DNA of 64,000 nt from Campylobacter concisus (GTDB lineage Bacteria > Campylobacterota > Campylobacteria > Campylobacterales > Campylobacteraceae): assembly GCF_902460845.1 (NCBI RefSeq), contig NZ_CABPVS010000006.1:1-64000 (forward strand), in the 5' to 3' direction. A program made the position numbers and the translations under genes. Below are positions 9,498 to 18,530 of the stretch, one piece after another. How positions within the stretch are numbered: the first letter of the stretch is position 1; each line of letters begins with the position of its first letter. Below the pieces are notes generated by a model. The model worked only from the letters and a program-made list of their open reading frames with translations. It had not been told where the DNA came from and searched no databases.

Positions 9498-10286
9498 ATG
9501 AAGTTAAGTTCATCTTTACTAAGCGTGGGTCTTGGAGTTTTACTTTTAAGCGGTTGTGCAACTGGCAATAGCAACGGTGTAACTGGCAGTGCTGCTGGAA
9601 GCAATAACAATAATGCTAACACAAAAATAGAAAAATGTAGTAGCACCCTTGGAACACTTGCGTTTTATGAAGACTAAAATTCTGATTGGTATTCATATTT
9701 AACACACAACTACAAGCTCACATCAACTATTCCGGTTTTGCGTCTTCTTGCGCAACAAACTGGTTGTTTTGTTATAGTTGAACGTGGCGCTATGATGGAT
9801 AATATGATGCAAGAGCGTGCACTTGATAGATCAGGCGAACTACGTAGCAGTTCTGGTTTTGGCAAAGGTAAAATGGTAGCAGCTGATTATACTATTCGCC
9901 CTGAAATTTTCTTTAGTAACGAAGATACGGGCGGTGCAGGTGCTCTTGTTGAAGCACTTTTTGGTAGTGTAGCAGGTGCTATAGCTGGTGGTTTTTCAAC
10001 AAAAGAGACACAAACCACATTGGTTCTTATAGAAAATCGTTCAGGTGTTCAATTAGCAGCAGCCATTGGCTCAGCTTCTAGCACTGATTTCTTTGGTATG
10101 GGCGGTAGCGCTGGTGCTTCTCTTGGCGCTGGACTTGGCGTATATTCAAGAACACCTGAGGGAAAAACACTTGTAAATGCTTTCCTTGATTCGATGAATC
10201 AATTAGTTATTGCCCTAAAAGATTACAAAGCACAAAATGTAAAAGGCGGTCTTGGCAAAGGCGGAAGCCTAAAAGTAGGAGATTAA
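9498..10286 (+). pseudogene. CsgG-family outer-membrane lipoprotein gene interrupted by one in-frame stop
   Basis: Translation from the ATG at 9498 (AGGA upstream) gives a lipoprotein signal with lipobox LLSGC. After 59 codons a TAA at 9675-9677 stops the frame. The same frame then stays open to 10286 and encodes the body of a CsgG-type protein (VIVERGAMMDNMMQERAL and ADYTIRPEIFFSNEDTGG), for 262 codons in all. CsgG proteins form outer-membrane channels or assemble surface structures. One base change would restore the gene, so this is a very recent null allele, a sequencing error, or a read-through case. The internal ATG at 9738 lacks both a signal peptide and a ribosome site. The Tyr/Arg-rich exported protein follows by 1 base. 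Confidence 0.8.
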
Positions 10287-10287
10287 T

Positions 10288-10701
10288 ATGAAATTTATAG
10301 CCATTTTATTTTGTTCATTGACTTTTTTGTTTGCTATGAGTTATGAAAAAAAAGTTGAAGCTAGGCTTTGTGGTCTTATAAATCAAAGAGAAATGGCTAA
10401 AATTTATGGCGACATAAGAAGTATTGATAGCTTTGATAAAAAAATAGAAAGCTATAAATTTCGCAACGGAATAGAAAAATTTGACGAGGATAGTTGCCGT
10501 GCAAATGGCTACTATCCTGTTGATCCAAACTATGCACCATATCCTCCTAGCTACCGTCCATACTATCAAAATGGATATGATAGATTTCAGCGTGGTTACC
10601 GCGGAGGCTACTATAACGATGACGACTATGATGATGGTTTTGAGCGTGGATATAGACGTGGTTATAAGGATGCTAGAAGAGACTATAGGCTAGGTAGATA
10701 A
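10288..10701 (+). CDS. Exported Tyr/Arg/Asp-rich small protein, unknown function
   Basis: A 137-residue protein with a cleavable signal peptide (hydrophobic residues 3-16). The middle is rich in Pro and Tyr. The C-terminal tail (about 95-137) repeats Gly-Tyr-Arg units with an acidic NDDDYDDGF patch and ends in RRDYRLGR. It has two Cys in the mature part. No known domain is recognised. It lies one base after the CsgG-family gene, so it was probably made from the same mRNA and could be a partner or substrate of that channel; this is inferred from position only. Confidence 0.7.
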   Translation: MKFIAILFCSLTFLFAMSYEKKVEARLCGLINQREMAKIYGDIRSIDSFDKKIESYKFRNGIEKFDEDSCRANGYYPVDPNYAPYPPSYRPYYQNGYDRFQRGYRGGYYNDDDYDDGFERGYRRGYKDARRDYRLGR

Positions 10702-10867
10702 CTTATCTCTAGCCTTAACCTTGGCTTAATTCTAGTAAAAACGATTTTTACAAATAACAAATCAAAAGCAATATATATATCAAATTTTACTGCTATAAAT
10801 AAGTTCCATACGTTGAGCAAAAAATATAAAATACTACTTTACTTTTAGAAAATAATGCAAAACTAGT

Positions 10868-11690
10868 TGGCATGACAGCATCCTAATTACACAAAATTTT
10901 CTTTCTATAAAAGAATAATAGATATCCTTACAAATAAGCTAGAGCAAGATCACGAAAATAAAACAAAGTGAAATCTGCAAAAACGATCTTTTAAAGGCAC
11001 AAATCAGTGCTCTAGAAGATTAGATCATCTACTCATCGGAAAGGCTCAATAGTATAAGTATTCACTCACCTATAAAAAAGATGTTAGACAAAAATTTTGA
11101 CTGACTAGCTGATACTCATGCGACTAGACACAGTAGTAATCTAGTCTCGCTAATGCTTGAAGTAAATTTAAACAAAGACTATATAAACCTCGAGCGGCTA
11201 CATGGCTGGCACAATACCTTGTTTGAATATATCCAAAGCAAAACTTGCAAGATAAAAAGAGCTAATTTTAGAGATAATGACATACAGATTATCTCGGACT
11301 TGCCAAAAAAGACACAAATCCACTATAAAGCCTTACCAGTAGAGGCATAGAAGATGAGATGAGAACTTTTAAAATTTTATTAATAAAAGCCTTGAAAACG
11401 CATATCTAAAAAGTTTTATTGCACATCTTTAGTTTTTTTATCCATCCTTATGATGACAGTAATGGACGCATAACAATGGCTTTGGCACACTACTTTTTAA
11501 GAGAAGATGGCGTTAAGCCATTTTCTATCTCTAGCATTATTTAAGCAAATAGAAAAAATTATTATGAAATTTTAGAGCAGATAACAAAGCTTGGAAATAA
11601 TTTAAATTTTGATTTCACAGAGTGGATAATGTAGCACACCTACAAGTGGTAAATAGCGCTATAAACAAGCTATAAGCTTACTAAAAATAT
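10868..11690 (+). pseudogene. Decayed Fic-family gene (DUF4172 N-terminus plus Fic domain)
   Basis: This stretch, otherwise without genes, holds fragments of one Fic protein in order across shifting frames. A start-like HPNYTKFSF segment is near 10879. A SISIHS segment is near 11050. Then LERLHGWHNTLFEYIQ and KKTQIHYKALPVEA follow, with the stop at 11348. After a frame change comes the Fic signature as HPYDDSNGRITMALAHYFL (about 11440-11497), then an in-frame TAA and NFDFTEWI. Several stops and at least two frameshifts rule out a product. Intact family members are AMP-transferases or toxin-like regulators of about 370 residues. The central His and the downstream GR of the motif are still visible. 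Confidence 0.82.
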
Positions 11691-11723
11691 AAAATTTCTA
11701 TCGTAATTTAAGAGTCAAAGCCA

Positions 11724-12218
11724 TTAAAATTTATCTTTACCTAGTATCGTTGCCAGCTGCTCTTTGATTCTATCATCAAATTCACTAACGCTTATGACAC
11801 CCCTACTTTCGCACATCTTAGCGTCATTAACATCACAGTAGTCACTTAGAGCGTTTTTGTATCCGCCCCTTATGCAAGCCTCTCTGTCTTCTAAAAATCC
11901 AGCCCCACCAAGGATAAGCACTCCAAGATCAAAACCTATCTTAAATTTCGCACTCGCTGAGCTTTTAACCCAGCTTAAAAATATCTCATCGTATCTTAAT
12001 CCAAGTGCTCCAACGCCATCTGGCACGACTAAGACATCCACGCCATAAAGGCTTTCAGCATAAATTTCAGGATGAAGCCTGACGCCAAATTCATCGACTA
12101 TCTCAGGTTTTATGGCGTAGGTTTTGATATTAAAATCCTCAAATTTATGTAAAAAATCATAAATTTTGGCAAAGCTTAGTAGATTTAGCTTGTCAAACAT
12201 CAAAATGCCAACTTTCAT
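11724..12218 (-). CDS. DJ-1/PfpI-like protein lacking the nucleophile Cys
   Basis: A 164-residue cytoplasmic protein of the glutamine-amidotransferase-like DJ-1/PfpI fold: MKVGILMFDKLNLLSF start, VLVVPDGVGALGL (about 62-74) and a nucleophile-elbow segment GFDLGVLILGGAGFL (95-109). In active relatives the elbow has Cys where this has Asp97, so protease, deglycase or amidase activity is unlikely by the usual route. It may be a binding or sensor protein. It follows dapD by 11 bases with a good ribosome site (GGAG), so it is likely co-expressed with lysine/peptidoglycan precursor synthesis. Confidence 0.7.
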   Translation of the reverse strand: MKVGILMFDKLNLLSFAKIYDFLHKFEDFNIKTYAIKPEIVDEFGVRLHPEIYAESLYGVDVLVVPDGVGALGLRYDEIFLSWVKSSASAKFKIGFDLGVLILGGAGFLEDREACIRGGYKNALSDYCDVNDAKMCESRGVISVSEFDDRIKEQLATILGKDKF

Positions 12219-12229
12219 GCTAGCTCCTT

Positions 12230-13429
12230 TTAATGAAGTGCCTCATTTAGCTTGATCGCCCTTTTGCTCGCACTTGCAGTGATCTGGCCTGTTTGGCTGT
12301 TTTGTCTAAAATGAAGTCCATTTAGCCCACCAAGCTCAAGCGCTTTGTAAATTTCAGCTTCAAATTTAAACTCTGGATTTAGTTTAGCTAACTTTTCGCG
12401 CTCGCTAGCTGATATATAGACCTTTGTGCCCTCAAGCACCGCTATGCCAGCATCCACGATGCAGTTATCGCCAAGAGGCACACCTGTAACTGAGTTTGCG
12501 CCAAGCAAGCAGTGTTTGCCGATGCTTACAGGGTTGCCGTTTGTGCCACTTAGCACGCCAAGTATGCTAGCTCCGCCACCTACGTCACTACCCTCGCCAA
12601 CTACGACAGAGCTGCTGACTCTGCCTTCAACCATCACGCCACCAGTTGTACCTGCGTTAAAGTTGATATAGGCAGCACCTGGCATAACGACTGTGCCAGG
12701 ATACACGGCAGCACCCATGCGAACCTTAGCTGAGTCTAAAATTCTCGTATTATCCGCTGGAATGATGTGGCTTAAAAATCTTGGGAATTTATCGACGCTA
12801 ACGATCGCTGGATATTCGCCAAACATCTTTAGAGAAATTTCATTTTCTCTTAGCCATTCAAGCTCAATTGGCGTATTTTGGCTAGTCCATGCAACATTTG
12901 GCAACACACCAAAAGCTCCATCAAGTACGATCGTTCTAGGTGCGACTTTGCCAAGCGATATCAAGTAAAGCTTGAGATATACGGCCTCCACGCTAAGTGG
13001 TTTTGCATCATCAAACAAAAACACAAGCTTAAATTTATTCTCATTTAGTTCAAGATCATCATCAAATGCCATTTTTACGGCATGTAAATTTTGTACATTT
13101 TTATGAGAGCTTATCTCTTTTTCAAAGACGCTAAAGAGCTTGCTGGCTTTTTTCACTACTTTTGGCGTAAGATCAGCTACAAATTCAGAGCCGTTAAAAT
13201 CAACCTTAACATCACATTTTTGCAAAGCATAGATATAAGCAGCAGCGCTTAAAAAGCTCTCTTTGTAATTTACAACAGCGAATGTCGCTTGTAAAATTTT
13301 ATCTGTATTTTTTTGTCCACGATCGATCCTAGCGATACCAAAAGCAAGTGGATCTTTGTAGCCATCTTTTTTTCTAAATTCTTCAAAAAATTCCTTAAAT
13401 TCATTTGCATCTTTAAACTCTTTAGACAT
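12230..13429 (-). CDS. dapD: Tetrahydrodipicolinate N-succinyltransferase
   Basis: Succinylates tetrahydrodipicolinate in the diaminopimelate/lysine pathway, using succinyl-CoA. The 399 residues match the long epsilonproteobacterial form: an N-terminal alpha/beta part (1-200) and a left-handed beta-helix made of hexapeptide repeats (about 225-330; MGAAVYPGTVVMPGAAYIN, then VSIGKHCLLGANS). ATG start with GGAG nine bases upstream. The C. jejuni homologue lies in the same mrp-ispDF neighbourhood (Cj1605c), which supports the call. Confidence 0.92.
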   Translation of the reverse strand: MSKEFKDANEFKEFFEEFRKKDGYKDPLAFGIARIDRGQKNTDKILQATFAVVNYKESFLSAAAYIYALQKCDVKVDFNGSEFVADLTPKVVKKASKLFSVFEKEISSHKNVQNLHAVKMAFDDDLELNENKFKLVFLFDDAKPLSVEAVYLKLYLISLGKVAPRTIVLDGAFGVLPNVAWTSQNTPIELEWLRENEISLKMFGEYPAIVSVDKFPRFLSHIIPADNTRILDSAKVRMGAAVYPGTVVMPGAAYINFNAGTTGGVMVEGRVSSSVVVGEGSDVGGGASILGVLSGTNGNPVSIGKHCLLGANSVTGVPLGDNCIVDAGIAVLEGTKVYISASEREKLAKLNPEFKFEAEIYKALELGGLNGLHFRQNSQTGQITASASKRAIKLNEALH

Positions 13430-13520
13430 CTATTCTCCTTTAAATCTTTTCTTAGTTTAGCCAAAAATGGCTAAAAATTTTATGATTTTAAGTCCATTAA
13501 AATTTTAAATATTTTTAATA

Positions 13521-13537
13521 ATGATTAATCTTATCAT
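13521..13537 (+). promoter_or_regulatory. Imperfect palindrome upstream of yagU, possible operator
   Basis: ATGAT-N7-ATCAT lies 46 bases before the yagU start, in AT-rich DNA between divergent dapD and yagU. The size and sequence recall metal-regulator boxes (Fur/PerR type), but the match is partial and AT-rich palindromes arise easily by chance. Confidence 0.25.
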
Positions 13538-13583
13538 AAAGTAAATTGCAATAAGATTTTGCAAATTTAAAGAAGGAGTTTAA

Positions 13584-14186
13584 ATGTCAAATTTAGCAAC
13601 AAAACCTAGATTTGCTCTAGCTGCATTGATCGGCCTTGTCGCTGGCGTTGTCTCAGCTTTTGTCAAATGGGGAGCGGAATTCCCACTTCCTCCAAGAAGT
13701 CCGATGGATATGTTTAACGCTGCTTGCGGACCAGAGAGTGTCATTAGAGTAGCCGATGCGATCGATTGCTCTAGAAATTTCTTAAATCCGCCTTATGTAT
13801 TTTTAAGAGATTATTTGGGTGTAGCCGATCCAAATGCCGCCATTTACGAGTTTGCAGGGCATGCATTTAACTACGTAATGATGACGCATATATTATTTTC
13901 GATCGTTTTTGCGGTTGCTTATTGTGTTTTGGCTGAGAAATTTCCAAAGATTACAATATGGCAAGGCTTACTAGTTGGCATTATCGTAAATATCGCTGTT
14001 CACGTGATTACATTGCCTATTTTGGGGCTTACTCCACCACTTTGGACACTCCCTTGGTACGAGCATGTATCTGAATTTGTCGGCCACATGATATGGTTCT
14101 GGTCGATAGAGATCATCCGTCACGACCTAAGAGCTAGGATCACAAAAGAAAAAGATCCAAGTGATTATTGCTGCTGCAACGCATAA
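13584..14186 (+). CDS. yagU: YagU family inner-membrane protein (DUF1440)
   Basis: A 200-residue membrane protein with about four transmembrane helices. It follows enterobacterial YagU almost line by line: [20 protein letters not shown], then the [19 protein letters not shown] loop, [19 protein letters not shown], and the C-terminal [20 protein letters not shown]. YagU is linked to acid resistance in E. coli; its mechanism is unknown. The C-terminal tail here ends in three consecutive Cys, not expected in the enteric proteins. ATG start with AAGGAG. It is a single gene, divergent from dapD. Confidence 0.88.
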   Translation: MSNLATKPRFALAALIGLVAGVVSAFVKWGAEFPLPPRSPMDMFNAACGPESVIRVADAIDCSRNFLNPPYVFLRDYLGVADPNAAIYEFAGHAFNYVMMTHILFSIVFAVAYCVLAEKFPKITIWQGLLVGIIVNIAVHVITLPILGLTPPLWTLPWYEHVSEFVGHMIWFWSIEIIRHDLRARITKEKDPSDYCCCNA

Positions 14187-14270
14187 ATGCAAATTTTTGC
14201 TGTTTTGGGCTAAAAACCTAAAACAGCAACTAAATTTATCTCACCATTTAAAAGCAAAATTTATCCGCGA

Positions 14271-14723
14271 TTAGCACTCTTGGCTAAGCTCTAAATTTTC
14301 TAAACAAAGCGGCCTTTCACCCTCAAAGATCACCCCTATACCGTAAGGCTCGCAGATACCAAGCTCACCCTCAGCAAATCTCATCAGCCACTGCTTATCA
14401 CGCGCATAAAAGGTGCATTGTGGTGAGCTAAAGGGCAGGTCGCAAACTGGCGCGTCAAGCAAGCTAAGCTCGTCCTCGCTCAAAAAGCGCCCTCGCCTAA
14501 GCTCATCTTTTAAAAAGATAAGTGCCTCTTTTACATACCGGTCAATATCACTGGCGATGCGCTCTGCTAGTAAAGTAGTCTCATCATCCATGTCTGCCCC
14601 ATCTGTGCTAACAAGGCAAAACGCTACCTGATCAAAAATTTCGCTTTTTAGCCACGTCTGGGCATACCATATAAAGCCATCATCTGTTGCAACTTTTTCA
14701 AGTTCGCCAAATTTTAAAGTCAT
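14271..14723 (-). CDS. Small acidic cytoplasmic protein of unknown function
   Basis: A 150-residue acidic protein with no signal peptide or membrane segment. The N-terminal half looks like beta strands (LEKVATDDGFIWYAQTWL) followed by a helix at about 50-80. A Pro/Cys-containing stretch (APVCDLPFSSPQCTFYARD) lies near 105. The size and make-up resemble immunity-like or stress-related DUFs, but I recognise no family. It stands alone between yagU (convergent) and another unknown gene. Confidence 0.6.
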   Translation of the reverse strand: MTLKFGELEKVATDDGFIWYAQTWLKSEIFDQVAFCLVSTDGADMDDETTLLAERIASDIDRYVKEALIFLKDELRRGRFLSEDELSLLDAPVCDLPFSSPQCTFYARDKQWLMRFAEGELGICEPYGIGVIFEGERPLCLENLELSQEC

Positions 14724-14822
14724 TTTTTATTCTCATTTTTGTGGTTTTGCTACTCTTACGAAAAAGAGCGAAATTTAAGCAGATTTGTAGTGAGCTAAAA
14801 TTTATCATCTAAAATAGAGATA

Positions 14823-14871
14823 GCTTGTAAATTTGCCCTTTTAACATAAATTAAAAGCTAAATTTACAAGC
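14823..14871 (-). terminator. 12-bp inverted repeat with 25-base loop
   Basis: GCTTGTAAATTT at 14823-14834 is an exact reverse complement of 14860-14871. It lies just after the stop of the minus-strand gene ending at 14896. The position suits a transcription end, but the loop is long and no T-run follows, so it may be a protein-binding site or an RNA stability element. Confidence 0.4.
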
Positions 14872-14895
14872 AAATTTTCAAATTTATATCGCTAT

Positions 14896-15585
14896 TTAGA
14901 AGCAAAATTTCTCATCAGTGCCATTTTGCTTGCGCATAGCTTTAAAGTTAGCAAGATTGTCTTTATCTAAAAAGTAATCTTTCTCTTTTTTATTGCGCGC
15001 TTCTAGCTTTTCTATGCCTTTTGCAAGGGCTGCTTTTCTATCTTCGTGAGGCGAGCTAAATTCTGGCGAGAACATCGCTTCATAGGCATTTTTCTTAGTC
15101 CATTCAAGCGCTTTATCAGCGATCTCTTGTTGCTTTTTGATATCGCAAAATGCATAAGGATTGACCACGTCGCCAACAAGCTTCATAAACGCCCCTATCG
15201 CGGCCACCACGTCAGTAAATTTCTCGCCCTCCATGTCTATAACGCCTCTTAGCAAGATCGCGCGATTTTTTGCCGCATAAAACCAAAATACCGCATCATC
15301 GCGAAGTCCAAGATCGTATGCGCGAGCTGAAAGAACAAAAAGAGTTATCGGAGAGACCATTTGTGGGGTGTCTTGCACGATCTTTTCAGCCTTTTTAAAG
15401 TCCTCTTCTTTGCCACTTTTTAAAAGCTCATCTATCTTGTCATAGACCTTGACGTACTCCACCTTGCCAGCATTTGCTGAGTAGTATGGCGTGACGTAGA
15501 TGTCGATACTTCTTACTTTGCCATCATTTGCAAAGCCACATACCACTCCAAAAAGTAGTGCCGTAAGCTGCGATAAAATTTTCAT
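14896..15585 (-). CDS. Exported alpha-helical protein of unknown function
   Basis: A 229-residue protein with a signal peptide (hydrophobic residues 3-19, likely cut after GFA). The mature protein is mostly helical, with TPR/Sel1-like spacing around residues 55-110 (SARAYDLGLRDDAVFWFYAAKN), and a charged C-terminal helix. No enzymatic motif is seen. ATG start with AGGA upstream. It is flanked by inverted repeats on both sides, so it is probably a single-gene transcript. Confidence 0.65.
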   Translation of the reverse strand: MKILSQLTALLFGVVCGFANDGKVRSIDIYVTPYYSANAGKVEYVKVYDKIDELLKSGKEEDFKKAEKIVQDTPQMVSPITLFVLSARAYDLGLRDDAVFWFYAAKNRAILLRGVIDMEGEKFTDVVAAIGAFMKLVGDVVNPYAFCDIKKQQEIADKALEWTKKNAYEAMFSPEFSSPHEDRKAALAKGIEKLEARNKKEKDYFLDKDNLANFKAMRKQNGTDEKFCF

Positions 15586-15657
15586 TTTAGTTCCTTGGCT
15601 TAAAATTTTTATTATTTTAACTAAAAGCAGTTGAAAAGACTAGGATAAATTTAAGAA

Positions 15658-15684
15658 GAAGTCCGCAAATTTAAAGCGGACTTC
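15658..15684 (-). terminator. Hairpin terminator after the UPF0210 gene
   Basis: GAAGTCCGC (15658-15666) pairs exactly with GCGGACTTC (15676-15684) around a 9-base loop, directly after the minus-strand stop at 15690, followed in that direction by a T-rich stretch. Confidence 0.75.
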
Positions 15685-15689
15685 GAAGA

Positions 15690-17027
15690 TTAGTTTTTAA
15701 AACTATGAATTGGAGCTGGAATTTGTCCGCCACGAGCGATGAAGTCGGCACTTGAGGCTTTGTTTATCTTCATAACAGGTGCTCTTCCTAAAAGGCCGCC
15801 AAACTCGATCATATCGCCCTCATGGCCTAGAGGTATGATACGAACGGCCGTTGTTTTTTGATTTATAACGCCGATAGCCGCCTCATCAGCGATCATCGCA
15901 GCTATGCTCTCGCTTGGAGTATCCGCAGGTATGGCGATCATATCAAGTCCCACAGAGCATATCGCCGTCATCGCTTCAAGCTTTTCTAAATTTAGCGATC
16001 CCGCGCGTACCGCAGCTATCATACCCTCATCCTCAGAAACTGGGATAAACGCACCGCTTAAGCCACCCACTTGATTACACGCCATGACGCCACCTTTTTT
16101 TACTGCGTCATTTAGGAGAGCGAGTGCCGCAGTCGTGCCGTGCGTACCAACAACCTCAAGCCCCATCTCTTCAAGCACACGAGCTACCGAGTCGCCCACA
16201 GCAGGCGTCGGAGCAAGAGAGAGATCGACTATACCAAATTTAACCCCAAGACGCTCGCTCGCCATTTGACCAACTAACTGACCGATACGAGTAATCTTAA
16301 ACGCCGTTTTTTTAACGATCTCAGCCACTACGTCAAAACTCTCGCCACGCACCTTTTCAAGTGCCCTTTTTACCACGCCTGGGCCTGAAACGCCAACATT
16401 TATCACCACATCAGCCTCGCCCACGCCGTGAAATGCCCCAGCCATGAAAGGATTGTCCTCGACTGCGTTTGCAAAGACGACAAGCTTAGCACAACCCATC
16501 CGAGATGCTGCCGCTGTCTCTTTTATAATGCGTCCCATATCACGTACCGCGCTCATATTTATGCCAGTTTTCGTTGAGCCGACATTGACACTTGCACATA
16601 CTTTTGAAGTCTGGGAAAGTGCTTGCGGGATAGAATTTATCAAAATTTCATCGCCCTTTTGATATCCCTTTTGAACTAAAGCTGAAAAACCACCTATAAA
16701 ATCAATACCAACCTCAATAGCCGCTCTATCAAGCGTCTTTGCGATCATCACGTAGTCTTTTGCGTCCGTTGCGGCGCCGATTATCGAGATAGGCGTCACG
16801 CTCACTCTTTTATTAACGATTGGTATGCCTAGCTCAGCAGAAATTTCGTTACCCACTTTGACTAGGTCTTTGGCTTTAGTGGTGATTTTTGCGTAAATTT
16901 TGTCGCAAGCTTTGTTTATATCAGGATCTATGCAGTCAAGCAAACTAATACCCATCGTGATCGTTCTGATGTCAAAATTTTGCTCTTCGATCATTGAGAT
17001 CGTTTCGGTTACGTTTTTGATGTCCAT
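15690..17027 (-). CDS. UPF0210/PFL family protein (DUF711)
   Basis: A 445-residue cytoplasmic protein of the conserved DUF711 family: [26 protein letters not shown] start, central [19 protein letters not shown], and C-terminal [20 protein letters not shown]. The family resembles pyruvate-formate-lyase-like folds but has no proven reaction. It follows an ACT-domain gene by 9 bases; this pairing is widely conserved in bacteria and suggests amino-acid control of a shared process. ATG start with AAGGA upstream; a terminator hairpin closes the unit. Confidence 0.88.
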   Translation of the reverse strand: MDIKNVTETISMIEEQNFDIRTITMGISLLDCIDPDINKACDKIYAKITTKAKDLVKVGNEISAELGIPIVNKRVSVTPISIIGAATDAKDYVMIAKTLDRAAIEVGIDFIGGFSALVQKGYQKGDEILINSIPQALSQTSKVCASVNVGSTKTGINMSAVRDMGRIIKETAAASRMGCAKLVVFANAVEDNPFMAGAFHGVGEADVVINVGVSGPGVVKRALEKVRGESFDVVAEIVKKTAFKITRIGQLVGQMASERLGVKFGIVDLSLAPTPAVGDSVARVLEEMGLEVVGTHGTTAALALLNDAVKKGGVMACNQVGGLSGAFIPVSEDEGMIAAVRAGSLNLEKLEAMTAICSVGLDMIAIPADTPSESIAAMIADEAAIGVINQKTTAVRIIPLGHEGDMIEFGGLLGRAPVMKINKASSADFIARGGQIPAPIHSFKN

Positions 17028-17036
17028 TGTTTTTCC

Positions 17037-17303
17037 TTAGATTGTATGCATCGCATCAAAGATAGCAGAACTTTGGATATTTATCTTTACTTTTAGGCTC
17101 TCTCCAAGCTCGTTAAGCTCTGCTCTTAAGGCCGTAAAGTCTTTATTTTCATCACTTGAAACCACTGCCATCATCGTAAAAAACTCATCTAAAATAGTCT
17201 GTGAGATATCATCTATGTTTAGTCCTAGCTCGCTAAGCTTTGCTGAGACGCCAGCAACGATGCCGACTCTATCTTTTCCGACTACAGTTACGATCGCTTT
17301 CAT
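17037..17303 (-). CDS. ACT-domain protein (UPF0237)
   Basis: An 88-residue single ACT domain: MKAIVTVVGKDRVGIVAGVS start, then LGLNIDDISQTI. ACT domains bind amino acids and act as regulatory subunits. The start at 17303 has AGGAG eight bases upstream; a longer frame to 17345 adds 14 residues without a ribosome site and was not used. It is the first gene of a pair with the DUF711 protein. Confidence 0.88.
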   Translation of the reverse strand: MKAIVTVVGKDRVGIVAGVSAKLSELGLNIDDISQTILDEFFTMMAVVSSDENKDFTALRAELNELGESLKVKINIQSSAIFDAMHTI

Positions 17304-17429
17304 GTTTTCTCCTATTAAATTTAAATGATTGCATTTTGGCTCCAAAATTTAAGCCAAGCATCAAGCAAAGCTAAATTTTGGTAGCCAAATTTAATTAAAA
17401 TTTGCTCTAAATTTTATCTTTTTTAAATT

Positions 17430-18530
17430 TTACTTCGAGCAAGCACTCTTGCCGTCATTTACTGGTTGGATTGCTGAGTTATCAGCTCCGCCATCACTAT
17501 TTATATTTTCTATCATCTCCCAAAGCCTAGCAGCTGCACTCTCGTAGCGTTTTGCAGTGACTGAGTTTGGCTCGTAAAAGCTAACTGGCTTGCCATTATC
17601 GCCACCCACGCGAACAGCTGGCTCGATAGGAATTTCAGCTAAAATTTGTGTGTTGTAAGCTTTTGCCACCTCTTCAGTCGTACCTTTACCAAAGATGTCG
17701 TACTCTTTGCCATTATCTGGGCAGATGAAACCACTCATATTTTCAATCACGCCAGCGATTGGGATGTGAAGTTTCTCAAACATATCAAGCGCACGCTTGC
17801 TATCGTCAAGTGCTACCACTTGTGGTGTTGTGACGCAGACACCTGCCGTTACCGGCACGCTTTGAGCTAGAGTTAGCTGTGCGTCGCCCGTTCCTGGAGG
17901 CATGTCGAGAAACAAGACATCAAGCTCACTCCAAAGCACGTCTTTTAGCAGCTGCTCGATCGCTTTCATGATCATTGAGCCACGCCAGATAAGGCTCATG
18001 CCCTCCTCCATCAAAACGCCCATACTCATCATCTCAACTCCGTGGCTAAGTATCGGTTTTAGCTTGTTACCAACGACTTGTGGCTGAGTATTTACTTCGC
18101 CAAGCATTCTTGGGATATTTGGTCCGTAGATGTCAGCGTCCAAAATTCCCACTTTTTTGCCTAGTTTTGCCATTGAAATGGCTAAATTTAGAGTCGTAGT
18201 TGATTTACCAACACCGCCTTTGCCTGAGCTTACCATTACGAAATTTTTAACTTGTGGCGCGATATTTTTGCCACTTTGAGTGTTACTTTTCTCCTCAGGT
18301 ATCTTTGGCTGGATCAAATTTAGCACGTACTCATTTGAACCCATGACACGTTTGATGTCCATTTTTAGCTCGTTTGCCACTTCTGGGCTTGAACTAACTA
18401 TCTCGACTTCGATTAAAATTTTATCGCCGATTTCTACATTTTTTACAAAGCCAAAGCTAACTATATCTTTTTCAAAACCAGGATATATAACACCTTTTAG
18501 CCTATTTAAGACTTCTTCTTTATTTAACAT
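17430..18530 (-). CDS. mrp: Mrp/ApbC-type iron-sulfur carrier ATPase, CxxC incomplete
   Basis: A 366-residue P-loop NTPase that should deliver Fe-S clusters in the cytoplasm. It has an N-terminal MIP18/DUF59 domain (1-75), then the deviant Walker [10 protein letters not shown] (about 104-112) and [13 protein letters not shown]. In ApbC a C-terminal CxxC bridges the cluster across the dimer; here the matching loop reads [10 protein letters not shown], so the second Cys is absent. A Cys two residues before the C-terminal Lys (SACSK) could substitute. The start ATG has AAGGAG upstream and overlaps the 3' end of thiC by 11 bases, so the two are translationally linked. Confidence 0.88.
   Translation of the reverse strand: MLNKEEVLNRLKGVIYPGFEKDIVSFGFVKNVEIGDKILIEVEIVSSSPEVANELKMDIKRVMGSNEYVLNLIQPKIPEEKSNTQSGKNIAPQVKNFVMVSSGKGGVGKSTTTLNLAISMAKLGKKVGILDADIYGPNIPRMLGEVNTQPQVVGNKLKPILSHGVEMMSMGVLMEEGMSLIWRGSMIMKAIEQLLKDVLWSELDVLFLDMPPGTGDAQLTLAQSVPVTAGVCVTTPQVVALDDSKRALDMFEKLHIPIAGVIENMSGFICPDNGKEYDIFGKGTTEEVAKAYNTQILAEIPIEPAVRVGGDNGKPVSFYEPNSVTAKRYESAAARLWEMIENINSDGGADNSAIQPVNDGKSACSK

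Noticed and set aside
9738..10286. Separate 182-residue gene starting at 9738
   Set aside because: It lacks a ribosome site and signal peptide and continues the frame of the lipoprotein gene beginning at 9498.
11153..11350. Intact 65-residue gene
   Set aside because: It is an internal fragment of the decayed Fic gene; matching sequence continues on both sides in other frames.
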